Of a stretch of 64,000 nucleotides of DNA, positions 41,005-49,959 are shown piece after piece. The notes beneath the pieces were generated by a model. It worked only from the letters and a program-made list of their open reading frames with translations, ran no database searches and was not told the DNA's origin. The stretch is taken from positions 434,001-498,000 of the forward strand of contig NZ_LJYX01000017.1 of assembly GCF_001440345.1 (NCBI RefSeq), read 5' to 3'. A program made the translations under genes and the position numbers. This DNA comes from Colwellia sp. TT2012 (GTDB taxonomy: Bacteria; Pseudomonadota; Gammaproteobacteria; Enterobacterales; Alteromonadaceae). Numbering within the stretch: position 1 is the stretch's first letter; each line of letters begins with the position of its first letter.

Positions 41005-42447
41005 ATGAATAGCAGCTCGAACACTTCAGTAGAAAAAAATATTTTAGAAAAGATCGTCGACGATAAGCGTATTGAAATTGCCGCCCTAAAAAAGAGTAAG
41101 CCATTAGCCAGTTTCATTGACGAGTTAGTGCCGACGACTAAAGATATGTACGCGGCATTAACAAGAACCAAGGATAAGCCATATGCGGGTTTTATTCTTG
41201 AGTGTAAGAAAGCATCACCGTCTAAAGGACTTATCCGTGCCGACTTTGATGTTAAAGCTATTTGCCAAATTTATGATAAATACGCTGCGGCAATATCTGT
41301 GTTAACCGATGAAAAGTATTTTCAAGGTAACTTTGACTACCTACAAACGGTAACAAAATTGGTAAAATGCCCAGTACTGAATAAAGACTTCTTTGTTGAT
41401 AGCTACCAAGTTTACCTAGCAAGATACTATGGCGCGGACGCTATATTATTAATGCTCAGTGTCTTATCCGATGATGAGTATCTTGAGTTATCAGCCGTTG
41501 CTGAGCAATATAACTTAGCCGTGTTAACGGAGATTTCTACCTATGATGAACGCGATAGAGCGATAAAGCTTAATGCAAAAATGATAGGTATCAACAACCG
41601 AAACTTACGTGATTTAAGTACCGATATAGCACGTACTTTCGATTTTGCCCCAAGCTTACCTGACGATAGGATCATTATTTCTGAGTCAGGTATATATAGT
41701 AATGCTCAAGTAAGGGAATTAGCGCCAGCGGTCGATGGATTTTTAGTGGGCAGTTCGTTAATGGACCCTAATAATAACCCCTATCAAGATATTGACTTAG
41801 CTTGTCGTAAACTTATTTACGGTAACAATAAAGTATGTGGTTTAACGGATGCTAAATATGCTAGCGCGGCCGCTGATTCCGGCGCACGCTTTGGCGGTCT
41901 TATTTTTGCAGAAAAATCACCCCGTTATGTAACTAAAGCGCAGGCTCAAAACATTATCAAAGCAATACCTAAGTTAGAGTATGTTGGTGTTTTTGTGAAT
42001 AGCGAACGTGATGTCATTATTGATTTGGTCAAGACCTTACACTTAAGTGCGGTGCAACTTCATGGTAGTGAAGATGCTCATTATATTGATGCCCTAATTA
42101 GTGAACTGGCCGATAATGACTGTGACTTTTGTCAAGTCTGGCAAGCGAGTCCTGTAGCCGATAGCGTACCTTTACTTAATCAAAGTGTCAGTCATCATGT
42201 GCTCGATGGCCAAAGTCCAGGTAGCGGTGAAGCATTTAATTGGCAAGTATTAGCCTTAAGTGAGCAAGACTTATCAAAAAGCTTTTTAGCTGGTGGTTTA
42301 AATAATAACAATATTAGTCAGGCCCTTGAGCAATTAACCCAGGTAGATTTATTTGGCCTAGACCTCAACTCAGGTGTTGAAGATAGCCCTGGTATTAAAT
42401 CAAGCGAGAAGCTAGTCCAGGTATTTTCACAAATTAGGAATTATTAA
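41005..42447 (+). CDS. trpCF: Bifunctional indole-3-glycerol phosphate synthase / PRA isomerase
   Basis: A 480-residue fusion. The N-terminal IGPS domain (about 10-275) has [27 protein letters not shown] and ISESGIYS. The C-terminal PRAI domain (about 280-480) has [26 protein letters not shown] and [12 protein letters not shown]. It carries out steps three and four of tryptophan synthesis. The ATG one base after the trpD stop is used; the longer frame upstream is a trpD overlap. Confidence 0.95.
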   Translation: MNSSSNTSVEKNILEKIVDDKRIEIAALKKSKPLASFIDELVPTTKDMYAALTRTKDKPYAGFILECKKASPSKGLIRADFDVKAICQIYDKYAAAISVLTDEKYFQGNFDYLQTVTKLVKCPVLNKDFFVDSYQVYLARYYGADAILLMLSVLSDDEYLELSAVAEQYNLAVLTEISTYDERDRAIKLNAKMIGINNRNLRDLSTDIARTFDFAPSLPDDRIIISESGIYSNAQVRELAPAVDGFLVGSSLMDPNNNPYQDIDLACRKLIYGNNKVCGLTDAKYASAAADSGARFGGLIFAEKSPRYVTKAQAQNIIKAIPKLEYVGVFVNSERDVIIDLVKTLHLSAVQLHGSEDAHYIDALISELADNDCDFCQVWQASPVADSVPLLNQSVSHHVLDGQSPGSGEAFNWQVLALSEQDLSKSFLAGGLNNNNISQALEQLTQVDLFGLDLNSGVEDSPGIKSSEKLVQVFSQIRNY

Positions 42448-42448
42448 C

Positions 42449-43708
42449 ATGCAAAAAAATATGAAGAAATCCGAAAAATCATCCATTAAAGAAACCTTAC
42501 CCGCCTATTTTGGTGAGTTTGGTGGTATGTATGTCGGTGAATTATTAGTTCCAGCCTTAGAACAATTAGAGCAAGCTTTTATTGAGTCTCAAACCGATGA
42601 AAGTTTTTTAACTGAGTTCAATAATTTATTAACAAAGTATGCTGGGCGTCCTACGCCATTAACGTGTTGTCGAAATATTGTAAAAAACCCACTTGCTAAG
42701 ATTTATTTAAAACGTGAAGATCTATTACACGGCGGAGCCCATAAAACCAACCAAGTGTTAGGTCAAGCCCTACTCGCTAAACGTATGGGTAAAACCGAAA
42801 TAATCGCAGAAACAGGCGCTGGACAACACGGTGTTGCTACCGCGATTGCCTGTGCACTCCTTGGTTTGAAATGTAGAGTATATATGGGCGCAGTGGATTG
42901 TGCGCGACAACAACCCAATGTTTTTCGTATGGAGTTAATGGGCGCAGAAGTTATTCCTGTCACTGCAGGCTCTGGCACCTTAAAAGATGCCGTAAATGAA
43001 GCGCTTAGAGATTGGTCGGCAAACTATGAAAACTCTCACTACTTATTAGGTACTGCCGCAGGTCCTCACCCCTTCCCGACCATAGTGAGGGAATTTCAAA
43101 AAATGATTGGTGAAGAAGCAAAAGCACAGTTTTATGAGGAAGAAGGTCGTTTACCTGATTATGTTATTGCCGCAGTTGGCGGCGGTTCAAATGCCATTGG
43201 CATGTTCCACGACTTTATCGAAGAAGAGGGAGTCAAACTTATTGGTGTTGAAGCCGGTGGTAAGGGTATTGAAACCGGTCAGCATGGTGCAACGCTTGTA
43301 GCCGGTACAAAGGGCATGTTGCATGGCAACTACACCTATATAATGCAAGATAAACATGGCCAAATAAAAGAGTCTTATTCGGTTTCTGCTGGCCTTGACT
43401 ACCCTGCAGTAGGTCCACAGCATGCTTTTTTGAAAGATACGGGTCGAGCACAATATGTCGCTATCAATGATGATGAAGCCTTGGCGGCATTTCAAGCCTT
43501 AGCCAGGTGTGAAGGTATTATCCCTGCGCTTGAGTCAGCTCACGCCCTAGCGCAAGCATTGAAAATGGCAGAAGCCGCCACGACAGAAACTATTTATCTC
43601 GTTAACCTATCGGGACGTGGCGATAAAGATTTAGCGCATGTCCAGGCTATTATTGCACCTGATAAAGTATCATCAACGAATAAAGTTAAACATAGAGGAG
43701 AGGCATAA
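42449..43708 (+). CDS. trpB: Tryptophan synthase beta chain
   Basis: A 419-residue PLP enzyme condensing indole with serine. PLP-binding Lys99 is in [27 protein letters not shown] (phosphate loop) and the C-terminal [10 protein letters not shown] are intact. A short N-terminal Lys/Ser extension and a tail of about 20 residues flank the core. Starts one base after trpCF and its stop overlaps the trpA ATG (TAATG). Confidence 0.97.
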   Translation: MQKNMKKSEKSSIKETLPAYFGEFGGMYVGELLVPALEQLEQAFIESQTDESFLTEFNNLLTKYAGRPTPLTCCRNIVKNPLAKIYLKREDLLHGGAHKTNQVLGQALLAKRMGKTEIIAETGAGQHGVATAIACALLGLKCRVYMGAVDCARQQPNVFRMELMGAEVIPVTAGSGTLKDAVNEALRDWSANYENSHYLLGTAAGPHPFPTIVREFQKMIGEEAKAQFYEEEGRLPDYVIAAVGGGSNAIGMFHDFIEEEGVKLIGVEAGGKGIETGQHGATLVAGTKGMLHGNYTYIMQDKHGQIKESYSVSAGLDYPAVGPQHAFLKDTGRAQYVAINDDEALAAFQALARCEGIIPALESAHALAQALKMAEAATTETIYLVNLSGRGDKDLAHVQAIIAPDKVSSTNKVKHRGEA

Positions 43709-44556
43709 TGTCAGACTCAAATTTCCAGCAAGCAGGTGCTCGTTACCAAACAGCGTTCGCTACCTTAAAAGAAAAAAATGAACGAGCTTTTATTCCTTTT
43801 GTCATGATCGGTGATCCTAATGCTGAGCAATCTTTTGCTATTATCAAAAGCTTAATTGATGCCGGAGCAGATGCGTTGGAATTAGGAATACCCTTCTCTG
43901 ATCCAAGTGCTGACGGTATAACTATTCAAAGAGCGGCACTGCGCGCTTTAGGTGCGGGGATTAACACCGACATCTGCATTGATATATTAAAGCAAGTACG
44001 AGCATACGCCCCACAAATACCTATTGGTTTATTGCTTTACGGTAATTTAGTTTTTGCCCGTGGTATTGATAACTTTTATCGCGATATGAATGAAGCTGGC
44101 GTAGATTCTGTGTTAATCGCTGATGTACCTATTCGCGAGAGCGAGCCATTTCGAGCTGCGGCATTAAAACATGGTGTAGCCCCTATTTTTATCGCGCCAC
44201 CGAACGCAAGCGATGAAACGTTACGGGCAGTGTCCTCATACTCACGGGGTTATACTTATGTCTTAAGTCGTGCGGGCGTAACCGGTGTAGACAGTACGGA
44301 TAGCCCCAAAAACACTGTCACTAGCTCAGCTAATAAGTTAATTGAAAGCTTGCTAAAATACCATGCAGCCCCCCCTATCTTAGGTTTTGGCATTTCCACC
44401 CCTCAACAAGTTAAAGATGCCCTTAAAGCAGGCGCACTTGGTGCGATCAGCGGCTCAGCGGTAGTTAAAATAATTGAGAATAATTTAGCAGACAATAGCA
44501 AGATGTTGACGGAATTAAGCCATTTTGTTAGCGAGATGAAAGCGGCAACGAGATAA
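43708..44556 (+). CDS. trpA: Tryptophan synthase alpha chain
   Basis: A 282-residue TIM-barrel subunit that releases indole from indole-3-glycerol phosphate. Catalytic Glu in [15 protein letters not shown] and the second acid in [11 protein letters not shown] are visible, with [10 protein letters not shown] and [12 protein letters not shown] at the phosphate site. Last gene of the operon. A GAGGAGAGG ribosome site lies inside the trpB 3' end. Confidence 0.97.
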   Translation: MSDSNFQQAGARYQTAFATLKEKNERAFIPFVMIGDPNAEQSFAIIKSLIDAGADALELGIPFSDPSADGITIQRAALRALGAGINTDICIDILKQVRAYAPQIPIGLLLYGNLVFARGIDNFYRDMNEAGVDSVLIADVPIRESEPFRAAALKHGVAPIFIAPPNASDETLRAVSSYSRGYTYVLSRAGVTGVDSTDSPKNTVTSSANKLIESLLKYHAAPPILGFGISTPQQVKDALKAGALGAISGSAVVKIIENNLADNSKMLTELSHFVSEMKAATR

Positions 44557-44617
44557 CTAAGCTTTATATTAATATATATAAGTTATGCTATAAAAACTAA
44601 GCATTAGTCGCCACCAT

Positions 44618-44648
44618 AAAAAGGGAGCAATACACTTGCTCCTTTTTT
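44618..44648 (+). terminator. trp operon terminator
   Basis: AAAAAGGGAGCA and TGCTCCTTTTT arms with a short loop, 61 bp after trpA. It is nearly symmetrical, so it can also end the convergent small membrane-protein gene. Confidence 0.85.
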
Positions 44649-44674
44649 ATTGCCCACTTTTGATTCCGTAAACT

Positions 44675-45031
44675 TTAAACTCTGAGTATTCGCCAAGATA
44701 AAAATACGATAACGATAGTTAGACCAATAAACAACAAGGCTAAAAGATGATACAGGCTTCGCTGCACTTTGTTTTTTATGCGGGAAAACATGCCTGTTGA
44801 AGCGGTATTTATACTTGGGATATTAGCAAAGAGAGAAAGCAGTATATTAAAAAGTAGTAACCATATGCAGCCAAAAAAACTTAATATAGCATAAGGACTA
44901 TTTGGTTGCTGTTGTGAGGTTGTTTGCTGGAATTGGCTAAAAATGAGACCAATAAGGATTGCCGCCAATAGATAACTCAATTGACGAAAAGGTTGCAACT
45001 TGCTAGCAAGTTTTGCTAATAACTCTAACAT
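44675..45031 (-). CDS. Small membrane protein, unknown function
   Basis: A 118-residue protein with three hydrophobic segments (about 18-35, 47-70 and 92-115). A Gln/Thr/Ser-rich loop (QTTSQQQPNS) follows the first. I recognise no family. It is convergent with trpA and lies just beyond the terminator of the large minus-strand RNA, so it needs its own promoter in 45032-45160 or readthrough of that terminator. Confidence 0.55.
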   Translation of the reverse strand: MLELLAKLASKLQPFRQLSYLLAAILIGLIFSQFQQTTSQQQPNSPYAILSFFGCIWLLLFNILLSLFANIPSINTASTGMFSRIKNKVQRSLYHLLALLFIGLTIVIVFLSWRILRV

Positions 45032-45162
45032 GTTTTACCCCACCTAAAAGTTACTCGAACATTCATTAAGATAAAACTATTATCAAGGTGTTGGCTATCG
45101 ATTGATAGTAGTTACCCCGAATAAACTATTGTAAAAAACGAGCATAAATTACCAACTACACA

Positions 45163-45191
45163 TAAAAAATGCGACTCATAAAGTCGCATTT
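45163..45191 (-). terminator. Terminator of the CsrB-type RNA
   Basis: On the minus strand AAATGCGACT, loop of 5, AGTCGCATTT, followed by TTTT. It sets the 3' end of the GGA-rich transcript near 45163. Confidence 0.85.
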
Positions 45192-45423
45192 CTAAAACTA
45201 GCTTAATAAGGTGCGTCCTGCACACAAATTTAATGATCTCACTTCTTCCTTGAACAACTATCCCTAGCATATCCTTTATGAGTCCACTCATATCCATTTT
45301 GGTAACTGTTAAGCGCCCATTCAATCATCCTTAACTTGTGTCTTCCTGACAATCATCTCCTTAGTTAACATTCCTTGATGGTAGCCGTCCCTAACTACTC
45401 TATGCAAACCTTGGTAATCCAAA

Positions 45424-45887
45424 GCCACATCCTTGTTATATCATCCTTAATTAGCGTCTTCCTGACACCGTTTACTAAATTAACCGTCCTTAGCTAATCT
45501 CCCTGTTTATACCTCCATTTAAGCAGCCATCCATAACTACTGTCTTCTTGACCTTGGTAACCCTTACCAAGCCACATCCTTGTTATATCATCCTTAATTA
45601 GCGTCTTCTTGACACCGTTTACTAAATTAACCTTCCTTAGCTAATCTCCCTGTTTATACCTCCATCTAAGCAGCCATCCATAACTACTGTCTTCCTGACC
45701 TTGGTAATCCTAACCAAGCCACATCCTTGTTATATCATCCTTAATTAGCGTCTTCCTGACACCGTTTACTAAATTAACCGTCCTTAGCTAATCTCCCTGT
45801 TTATACCTCCATTTAAGCAGCCATCCATAACTACTGTCTTCCTGACCTTGGTAATCCTAACCAAGCCACATCCTTGTTCATATCATC
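45424..45887 (-). repeat. 147-bp tandem repeats inside the CsrB-type RNA
   Basis: Three full direct units begin at 45424, 45571 and 45718 (each 147 bp, differing at a handful of positions), with a partial fourth at 45865 and a diverged partial unit before 45424. Each full unit carries seven to nine GGA motifs on the minus strand and the hairpins GTGTC-AGGAA-GACGC and TTAGC-N8-GTTAA. In units 1 and 2 a CTTCCTG motif has become CTTCTTG, losing one GGA. Confidence 0.93.
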
Positions 45888-46196
45888 CATAGTAGCATCC
45901 TGCTACTAGACCTCGTCCTTAAAGCCTCCTTGTTAAACCTTTTTATAAATAGCACCAAAGTATTATTTATAATTAAAGCATCCAGCTTTAGGCTCTCCCT
46001 ATACGCTTACACAAGCATCCCTACTCATATCATCCTTGACTTGCATCCTATTGACTCAACTCAATCCGTAAGTTATGTTTACTGTCCTCAGTAAGTCCTT
46101 ATGTCGCTGCAATTCCATTTTAGCAACATGCATCGTCCCTAATCACGTTACAAGTAACGCTGAAGCCCCCTGCTCCTTGTCTTCCTGACATGTTAA

Positions 46197-46202
46197 ATAA
46201 TA
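46197..46202 (-). promoter_or_regulatory. -10 box of the CsrB-type RNA
   Basis: TATTAT on the minus strand, seven bases before the first GTCAGGAAG of the RNA. There is no good -35 hexamer, as expected of an activator-dependent promoter. Confidence 0.5.
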
Positions 46203-46357
46203 CACCTAAATTTCATTTATCGATGCTTGTTAACAACTAAACTCAAAACACAAAAACATTACAACAAATAAATTGCAATATAAAAACACATAAAACAACA
46301 ACTTAGACATATCTCTTTCTACAATCCAGCAGAAATTGCCAATATATCTCACAGTGC

Positions 46358-46375
46358 TGTAAGACATGTCTTACA
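46358..46375. promoter_or_regulatory. GacA/UvrY (VarA) binding box
   Basis: TGTAAGACATGTCTTACA is a perfect TGTAAG-N6-CTTACA palindrome, the upstream activating sequence of GacA-controlled Csr/Rsm RNAs. Its centre is about 177 bp upstream of the predicted start, the usual distance. It abuts the terminator of the acetyltransferase gene. Confidence 0.88.
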
Positions 46376-46377
46376 AA

Positions 46378-46406
46378 AAAAATAGCACTTTGTCGGTGCT
46401 ATTTTT
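46378..46406. terminator. Terminator after the acetyltransferase gene
   Basis: AAAAATAGCAC, loop of 7, GTGCTATTTTT, with A and T tracts both sides. It ends the minus-strand GNAT gene before the CsrB promoter region. The 170 bp between this and the -10 box are AT-rich and hold only the GacA box. Confidence 0.8.
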
Positions 46407-46472
46407 TATTAGGGAAGTTACTTGAGAGAGATAAGGCCTAATATAGCCTTAAAATATGCCAATAAAGTGCAG

Positions 46473-47144
46473 CTATTCCACTTTACCTCGATAGTGAACC
46501 ATTACCGCGCCACACACGTTTCCTACAGAGACCTCTTTAACCGTTTGGTAATCAACATGCTTAAAGAACTCTTTAAATTTTTCTGAGGTAGCATAAACGG
46601 CTACCCCTTCACTATCTGGGTGTTCATCCAAAACAGTATTGACGGCGGCCATTAAGTAATGACCAAAACCATGCTGCTGATGCAGAGGGTGAACTGCAAT
46701 AAATGATAGGAAATGGAAAACCTTCAAAGGCACAGCAGCCAAGACGGTTTGTTCTTTTTGCATCATCTGCTTAGTACTAAAGTAACCGGCATTTAATAGC
46801 ATCTTCAGACGCCAATGCCAAAAACGATCAGTTGCCAAGGTTTCATCTGGACTGTTAATACAGGCGACACCAACCATAGAATCCCCGAGATACAAACCAA
46901 GCATGGGTTGTTTTGCTTGCCAAAAAGCATTGAGTTCTTCTCTAATAGCACCACGAAGACGTTGCTCATAGTCTTCTTTATCGCTATTAAATATCTCTAA
47001 AAAAACGGGGTCATCATGATAAGCTTGATATAAAAGTGACGCTGCTAATTTCAATTCATGAGCACTCAAATAAGTCGCTCGAATATTAACGTCTTGGTTT
47101 AAATTGACATCAACACTATTTTCTACCGATACTGTTTCGCTCAT
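46473..47144 (-). CDS. GNAT-family N-acetyltransferase
   Basis: A 223-residue protein. The GNAT core is seen in LGLYLGDSMVGVACI, FIAVHPLHQQHGFGHYLMAAV (acetyl-CoA motif A, with the Q-x-x-G-x-G variant QHGFGH) and VAVYATSEKFKEFFKHVDYQ. The first 20 residues are a polar leader rich in Val and Asn. Substrate unknown. Monocistronic, with terminators on each side. Confidence 0.8.
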   Translation of the reverse strand: MSETVSVENSVDVNLNQDVNIRATYLSAHELKLAASLLYQAYHDDPVFLEIFNSDKEDYEQRLRGAIREELNAFWQAKQPMLGLYLGDSMVGVACINSPDETLATDRFWHWRLKMLLNAGYFSTKQMMQKEQTVLAAVPLKVFHFLSFIAVHPLHQQHGFGHYLMAAVNTVLDEHPDSEGVAVYATSEKFKEFFKHVDYQTVKEVSVGNVCGAVMVHYRGKVE

Positions 47145-47262
47145 TATATTCTCCTACTCTGACGGCAGATTATTTTTTAATCTAACAACTCACCATAGCA
47201 GCATAATTTCAAATAGGTCAAATAAATTCGTTTAACCTCCATGAAATCCATATAATTTAGAT

Positions 47263-47290
47263 AAAAAAATACCCCGCTAAGCGAGGCATT
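47263..47290 (-). terminator. Terminator after the DUF3192 lipoprotein gene
   Basis: On the minus strand TGCCTCGC, loop TTA, GCGGGGTA, then TTTTTTT. It lies 24 bp after the stop of the lipoprotein gene. Confidence 0.75.
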
Positions 47291-47313
47291 TAAGCAATAG
47301 TCATAATAGATAA

Positions 47314-47706
47314 TTAATTGGCTTTAATCTTTTTATTTTTCAAATAATCGCCACCATTACCGGTTTCTACTAACTTGCCATTAATAAATTGTAAGAAAGT
47401 ACACTCATCTTTTGTTGTTAAACCATCTTTATGTTTACGTTGAGTACGGTAATATAAAACACGGACAGTGTCATCGCTATCAGTATAAGTCTCAGAAAAA
47501 TCAGCGACCCCTAATTTTCCTTGCATATCCATAAATGAAGCACCCAATTGAACGTTAGCAATTTTTTTACGGTTGTTGTAGGCACGGTCTTCACTATCGC
47601 TGACAAAACCATGATCAATACCATCATCGTTTATTTTAATAACACAACCAGATAATGTCAGTGCTAGCGGTGCGGCAATAAGTAAAGCTAGTATTGATTT
47701 TTTCAT
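47314..47706 (-). CDS. DUF3192 family lipoprotein
   Basis: A 130-residue protein with a lipoprotein signal (MKKSILALLIAAPLALTLSGC, lipobox LSGC). The mature part has NRKKIANVQLGASFMDMQGKLGVADFSE and YYRTQRKHKDGLTTKDECTFLQFINGKLVETG. This resembles a BamE/SmpA-like small fold and the DUF3192 family common in Shewanella and Colwellia. A paralogue lies at 54792. Function unknown. Confidence 0.75.
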   Translation of the reverse strand: MKKSILALLIAAPLALTLSGCVIKINDDGIDHGFVSDSEDRAYNNRKKIANVQLGASFMDMQGKLGVADFSETYTDSDDTVRVLYYRTQRKHKDGLTTKDECTFLQFINGKLVETGNGGDYLKNKKIKAN

Positions 47707-47897
47707 ATTTATATTCCCTAGAGGTAAAATGTAATTGTTATAATAATCCTGTATTCAGATAGCAAAAAACAAGCCAACAAGGTAAGGCTTTGAATTTATG
47801 CTATTTTTAAAAATATCATAATGAAATTAGAGACATTTTTAGTTATATTGGCTAAAATATAGTTAAATTAATTAAATCTTTTTAATCAGTAAGTAAA

Positions 47898-48287
47898 ATG
47901 ACAATTATCGATGAAATTTTAATCTGTGCAAATCAGCTTGCCAATGCAGGAAAAAAACCAACCGTTGCCTTAGTAAAAGCAAAGCTGAGCCAACGTACTC
48001 CGTTAGCCACATTAATCACCACTTTAAAAAATTGGCAACACCAAGCTGACTTCACAACACCCTTAAGTGATAAAAATCAGCAAGTTAAACAAGAAGAATT
48101 GACCCGTAACAGCTCAGATTTACTCGATACTCTTGTTGAAAATGGTACGTTCAAGGAAATAATTCAACAATCATTAACGCAAGATTTAACCGAGATAAAG
48201 AATGAATTGACCGAAGTAAAGAATGAATTGACCGAAGTAAAGTTACTCATCAAAACCTTAACTGAGCAATTAAGTCAAAAAAAGTAA
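47898..48287 (+). CDS. KfrA-like DNA-binding/coiled-coil protein, unknown role
   Basis: A 129-residue protein. Residues of about 1-50 (ICANQLANAGKKPTVALVKAKLSQRTPLATLITTLKNW) resemble the helical N-domain of KfrA-type DNA-binding proteins. The C-terminal part is a heptad coiled coil with KNELTEV repeated, encoded by a 21-bp direct repeat (48199-48240). It is convergent with syd, five bases apart. Function not known; the DNA-binding suggestion is tentative. Confidence 0.55.
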   Translation: MTIIDEILICANQLANAGKKPTVALVKAKLSQRTPLATLITTLKNWQHQADFTTPLSDKNQQVKQEELTRNSSDLLDTLVENGTFKEIIQQSLTQDLTEIKNELTEVKNELTEVKLLIKTLTEQLSQKK

Positions 48288-48292
48288 CTCTT

Positions 48293-48904
48293 TTAGCTTT
48301 TTATTCTAGTCTCAGTAACTAAACTCTTTGGCGTTAATTGACCAATAAAGCTGACTAATGAATCACTGATTTTTTTATGTGGTTTACAACCGACACGTTC
48401 CACCCAAACTTCACCATTAATATTATCGACAGAGATAATCATATCTTCTTCATCGGTAACAGCAAAGAACACGGTTTCAGCTTGCTTTAATCTTTGCTTC
48501 ATTAAGATATGACCAATGATATTTTCTTGTAAACGGTCAAAGTCTTCCCTATTCCAAGCAAACAGCAGTGATAGCTGCCCTTCACTACACTCTGCTGTAA
48601 TTTCGCCACTGAAAATAGTGGTGAAATAAGTCTTTATATCCGGATGTAGTTCAAGATCTAATGCCGACTCAACATTTTTAAAAGATAGTGCCTCGGTATT
48701 TTCATCCGTGACTAACTCAGTTTTCACCGCCACGGGTTGCCAATAATGGTGACTATCATCATGTGGACCTAATTCACAAGGTGATAACCATTGCTCATCA
48801 TGCACTCTGGTAGGTAAATGTCCAAATTGCTTGATGTGTTGTTGGCTAAAGTCTTTACTAAAGGCTAAAAGTGATTGCGCTAAAGTTTTATTTGTAGATG
48901 TCAT
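48293..48904 (-). CDS. syd: SecY-interacting protein Syd
   Basis: A 203-residue cytoplasmic protein that binds SecY and may check translocon quality. The Syd family pattern is seen in HLPTRVHDEQWLSPCELG, HPDIKTYFTTIFSGEITAECSEGQLSLLFAWNREDFDRLQENIIGH-like region (residues about 95-140) and PHKKISDSLVSFIGQL. The ATG at 48904 has an AAGGATC site; the longer frame to 48973 runs into the divergent queF start and is rejected. Confidence 0.9.
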   Translation of the reverse strand: MTSTNKTLAQSLLAFSKDFSQQHIKQFGHLPTRVHDEQWLSPCELGPHDDSHHYWQPVAVKTELVTDENTEALSFKNVESALDLELHPDIKTYFTTIFSGEITAECSEGQLSLLFAWNREDFDRLQENIIGHILMKQRLKQAETVFFAVTDEEDMIISVDNINGEVWVERVGCKPHKKISDSLVSFIGQLTPKSLVTETRIKS

Positions 48905-48958
48905 ATAAAGAAAAGATCCTTTAAAATAGCAAGATACTAGCTCACTACTGAAAAATTT

Positions 48959-49819
48959 ATGGCCAATTATCAAAATGCAACGGAACTTAGCAAGTTAACA
49001 CTGGGTAAAAGTACAGAATATTGCAGCGAATATACCGCAGAATTGCTACAAGGAGTACCTCGAAGTTTAAATAGAGATGACTTAGCTCTAGATCCAAACA
49101 ATTTACCCTTTATTGGCGAAGATGTTTGGTACGGCTATGAGCTTTCTTGGCTCAATGAAAAGGGCAAACCGGTAGTTGCAGTCGCTGAGTTTCGCTTTGC
49201 TTGTACCAGTGACAACCTTGTTGAGTCAAAGTCTTTTAAGCTGTATTTAAATAGCTTTAATCAAACACGCTTTGCCAGTATCAAAAACGTTGAGCAAATA
49301 TTAATCAAAGACTTATCAAACATTGCCGGCTCGCCAGTAAAAGTAAGTTTATTTGGGGTCGACCACTGTCCCGCTTTAGCTATTGCAAAAAAAATAGATA
49401 ATTGTATTTGTATCGATGATGCTGATATCAGCATAGATAACTATCAATATGATGCACAGTTACTAACTCAAGCACAAAAAAAAGATGACAGTGCTAAAAT
49501 TGAGGAGCATTTAGTTAGTCATTTATTAAAATCTAATTGTTTAATTACCAATCAGCCTGATTGGGCAAGTATTTATATTCACTACCGCGGTCAAGCCATA
49601 GATCATGCAACACTATTAAAATATTTGATTTCCTTTCGCCAGCATAATGAGTTCCATGAGCAATGTATCGAAAGAATATACTGTGATCTGCAACAATTTT
49701 GTCAACTTGATGAACTCACCGTTTTCGCTCGCTACACTCGACGCGGAGGGTTAGACATCAACCCGTTTAGAAGTAGTCATACTGAGCAAGCCCCTTTTGC
49801 CAGAACCTTGCGTCAATAA
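48959..49819 (+). CDS. queF: 7-cyano-7-deazaguanine reductase QueF
   Basis: A 286-residue NADPH-dependent enzyme of the long, two-domain QueF type. It reduces preQ0 to preQ1 in queuosine biosynthesis. Active-site Cys lies in LLKSNCLITNQPDWASIYIHYRG; FHEQCIERIYCDL and ARYTRRGGLDINPFRS follow as expected. It is divergent from syd with 54 bp between starts, the same pairing as in E. coli. A strong hairpin follows. Confidence 0.95.
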   Translation: MANYQNATELSKLTLGKSTEYCSEYTAELLQGVPRSLNRDDLALDPNNLPFIGEDVWYGYELSWLNEKGKPVVAVAEFRFACTSDNLVESKSFKLYLNSFNQTRFASIKNVEQILIKDLSNIAGSPVKVSLFGVDHCPALAIAKKIDNCICIDDADISIDNYQYDAQLLTQAQKKDDSAKIEEHLVSHLLKSNCLITNQPDWASIYIHYRGQAIDHATLLKYLISFRQHNEFHEQCIERIYCDLQQFCQLDELTVFARYTRRGGLDINPFRSSHTEQAPFARTLRQ

Positions 49820-49843
49820 CCTAGCTTACTTTCTGCAATAAGT

Positions 49844-49872
49844 ATTAAAGCGAAATGCTATTTCGCTTTAAT
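49844..49872 (+). terminator. queF terminator hairpin
   Basis: ATTAAAGCGAAAT, loop GCT, ATTTCGCTTTAAT, a 13-bp perfect stem 24 bp after queF. The T tract is interrupted (GCTTAGTTTGTTTT). Confidence 0.65.
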
Positions 49873-49959
49873 GCTTAGTTTGTTTTACCAATACTTTTAT
49901 ATCTCCTACCATGTTGGCGCTGTAATAATTACCTTCGCCTCAAATGACCAGCTCCTAAA

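Larger units (their letters stand above)
45163..46189 (-). ncRNA. csrB: Giant CsrB/RsmZ-family regulatory RNA
   Basis: A minus-strand RNA of about 1,030 nt that should sequester the translational regulator CsrA/RsmA. I count about 53 GGA motifs (TCC on the plus strand) between 45214 and 46186, one per roughly 19 nt, mostly AGGA or ANGGA. Many sit in hairpin loops: TTACTG-AGGA-CAGTAA (46079-46094), TAGTAGC-AGGAT-GCTACTA (45890-45908), AAAGC-TGGAT-GCTTT (45975-45989), TTGGT-TAGGATT-ACCAA (45848-45864). It has a TATTAT -10 box, an upstream GacA box and a terminator. No credible ORF is present. Typical CsrB is about a third of this size. Confidence 0.9.

Noticed and set aside
45112..45324. A 70-residue minus-strand ORF
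   Set aside because: It spans the terminator and 3' part of the GGA-rich RNA. It has no ribosome site and resembles no protein family.
45424..45887. Regular direct repeats that might suggest a CRISPR array
   Set aside because: The units are 147 bp and contiguous, with no alternation of short repeats and unique spacers. No cas genes are nearby. The GGA hairpins and terminator explain the structure as a CsrB-type RNA.
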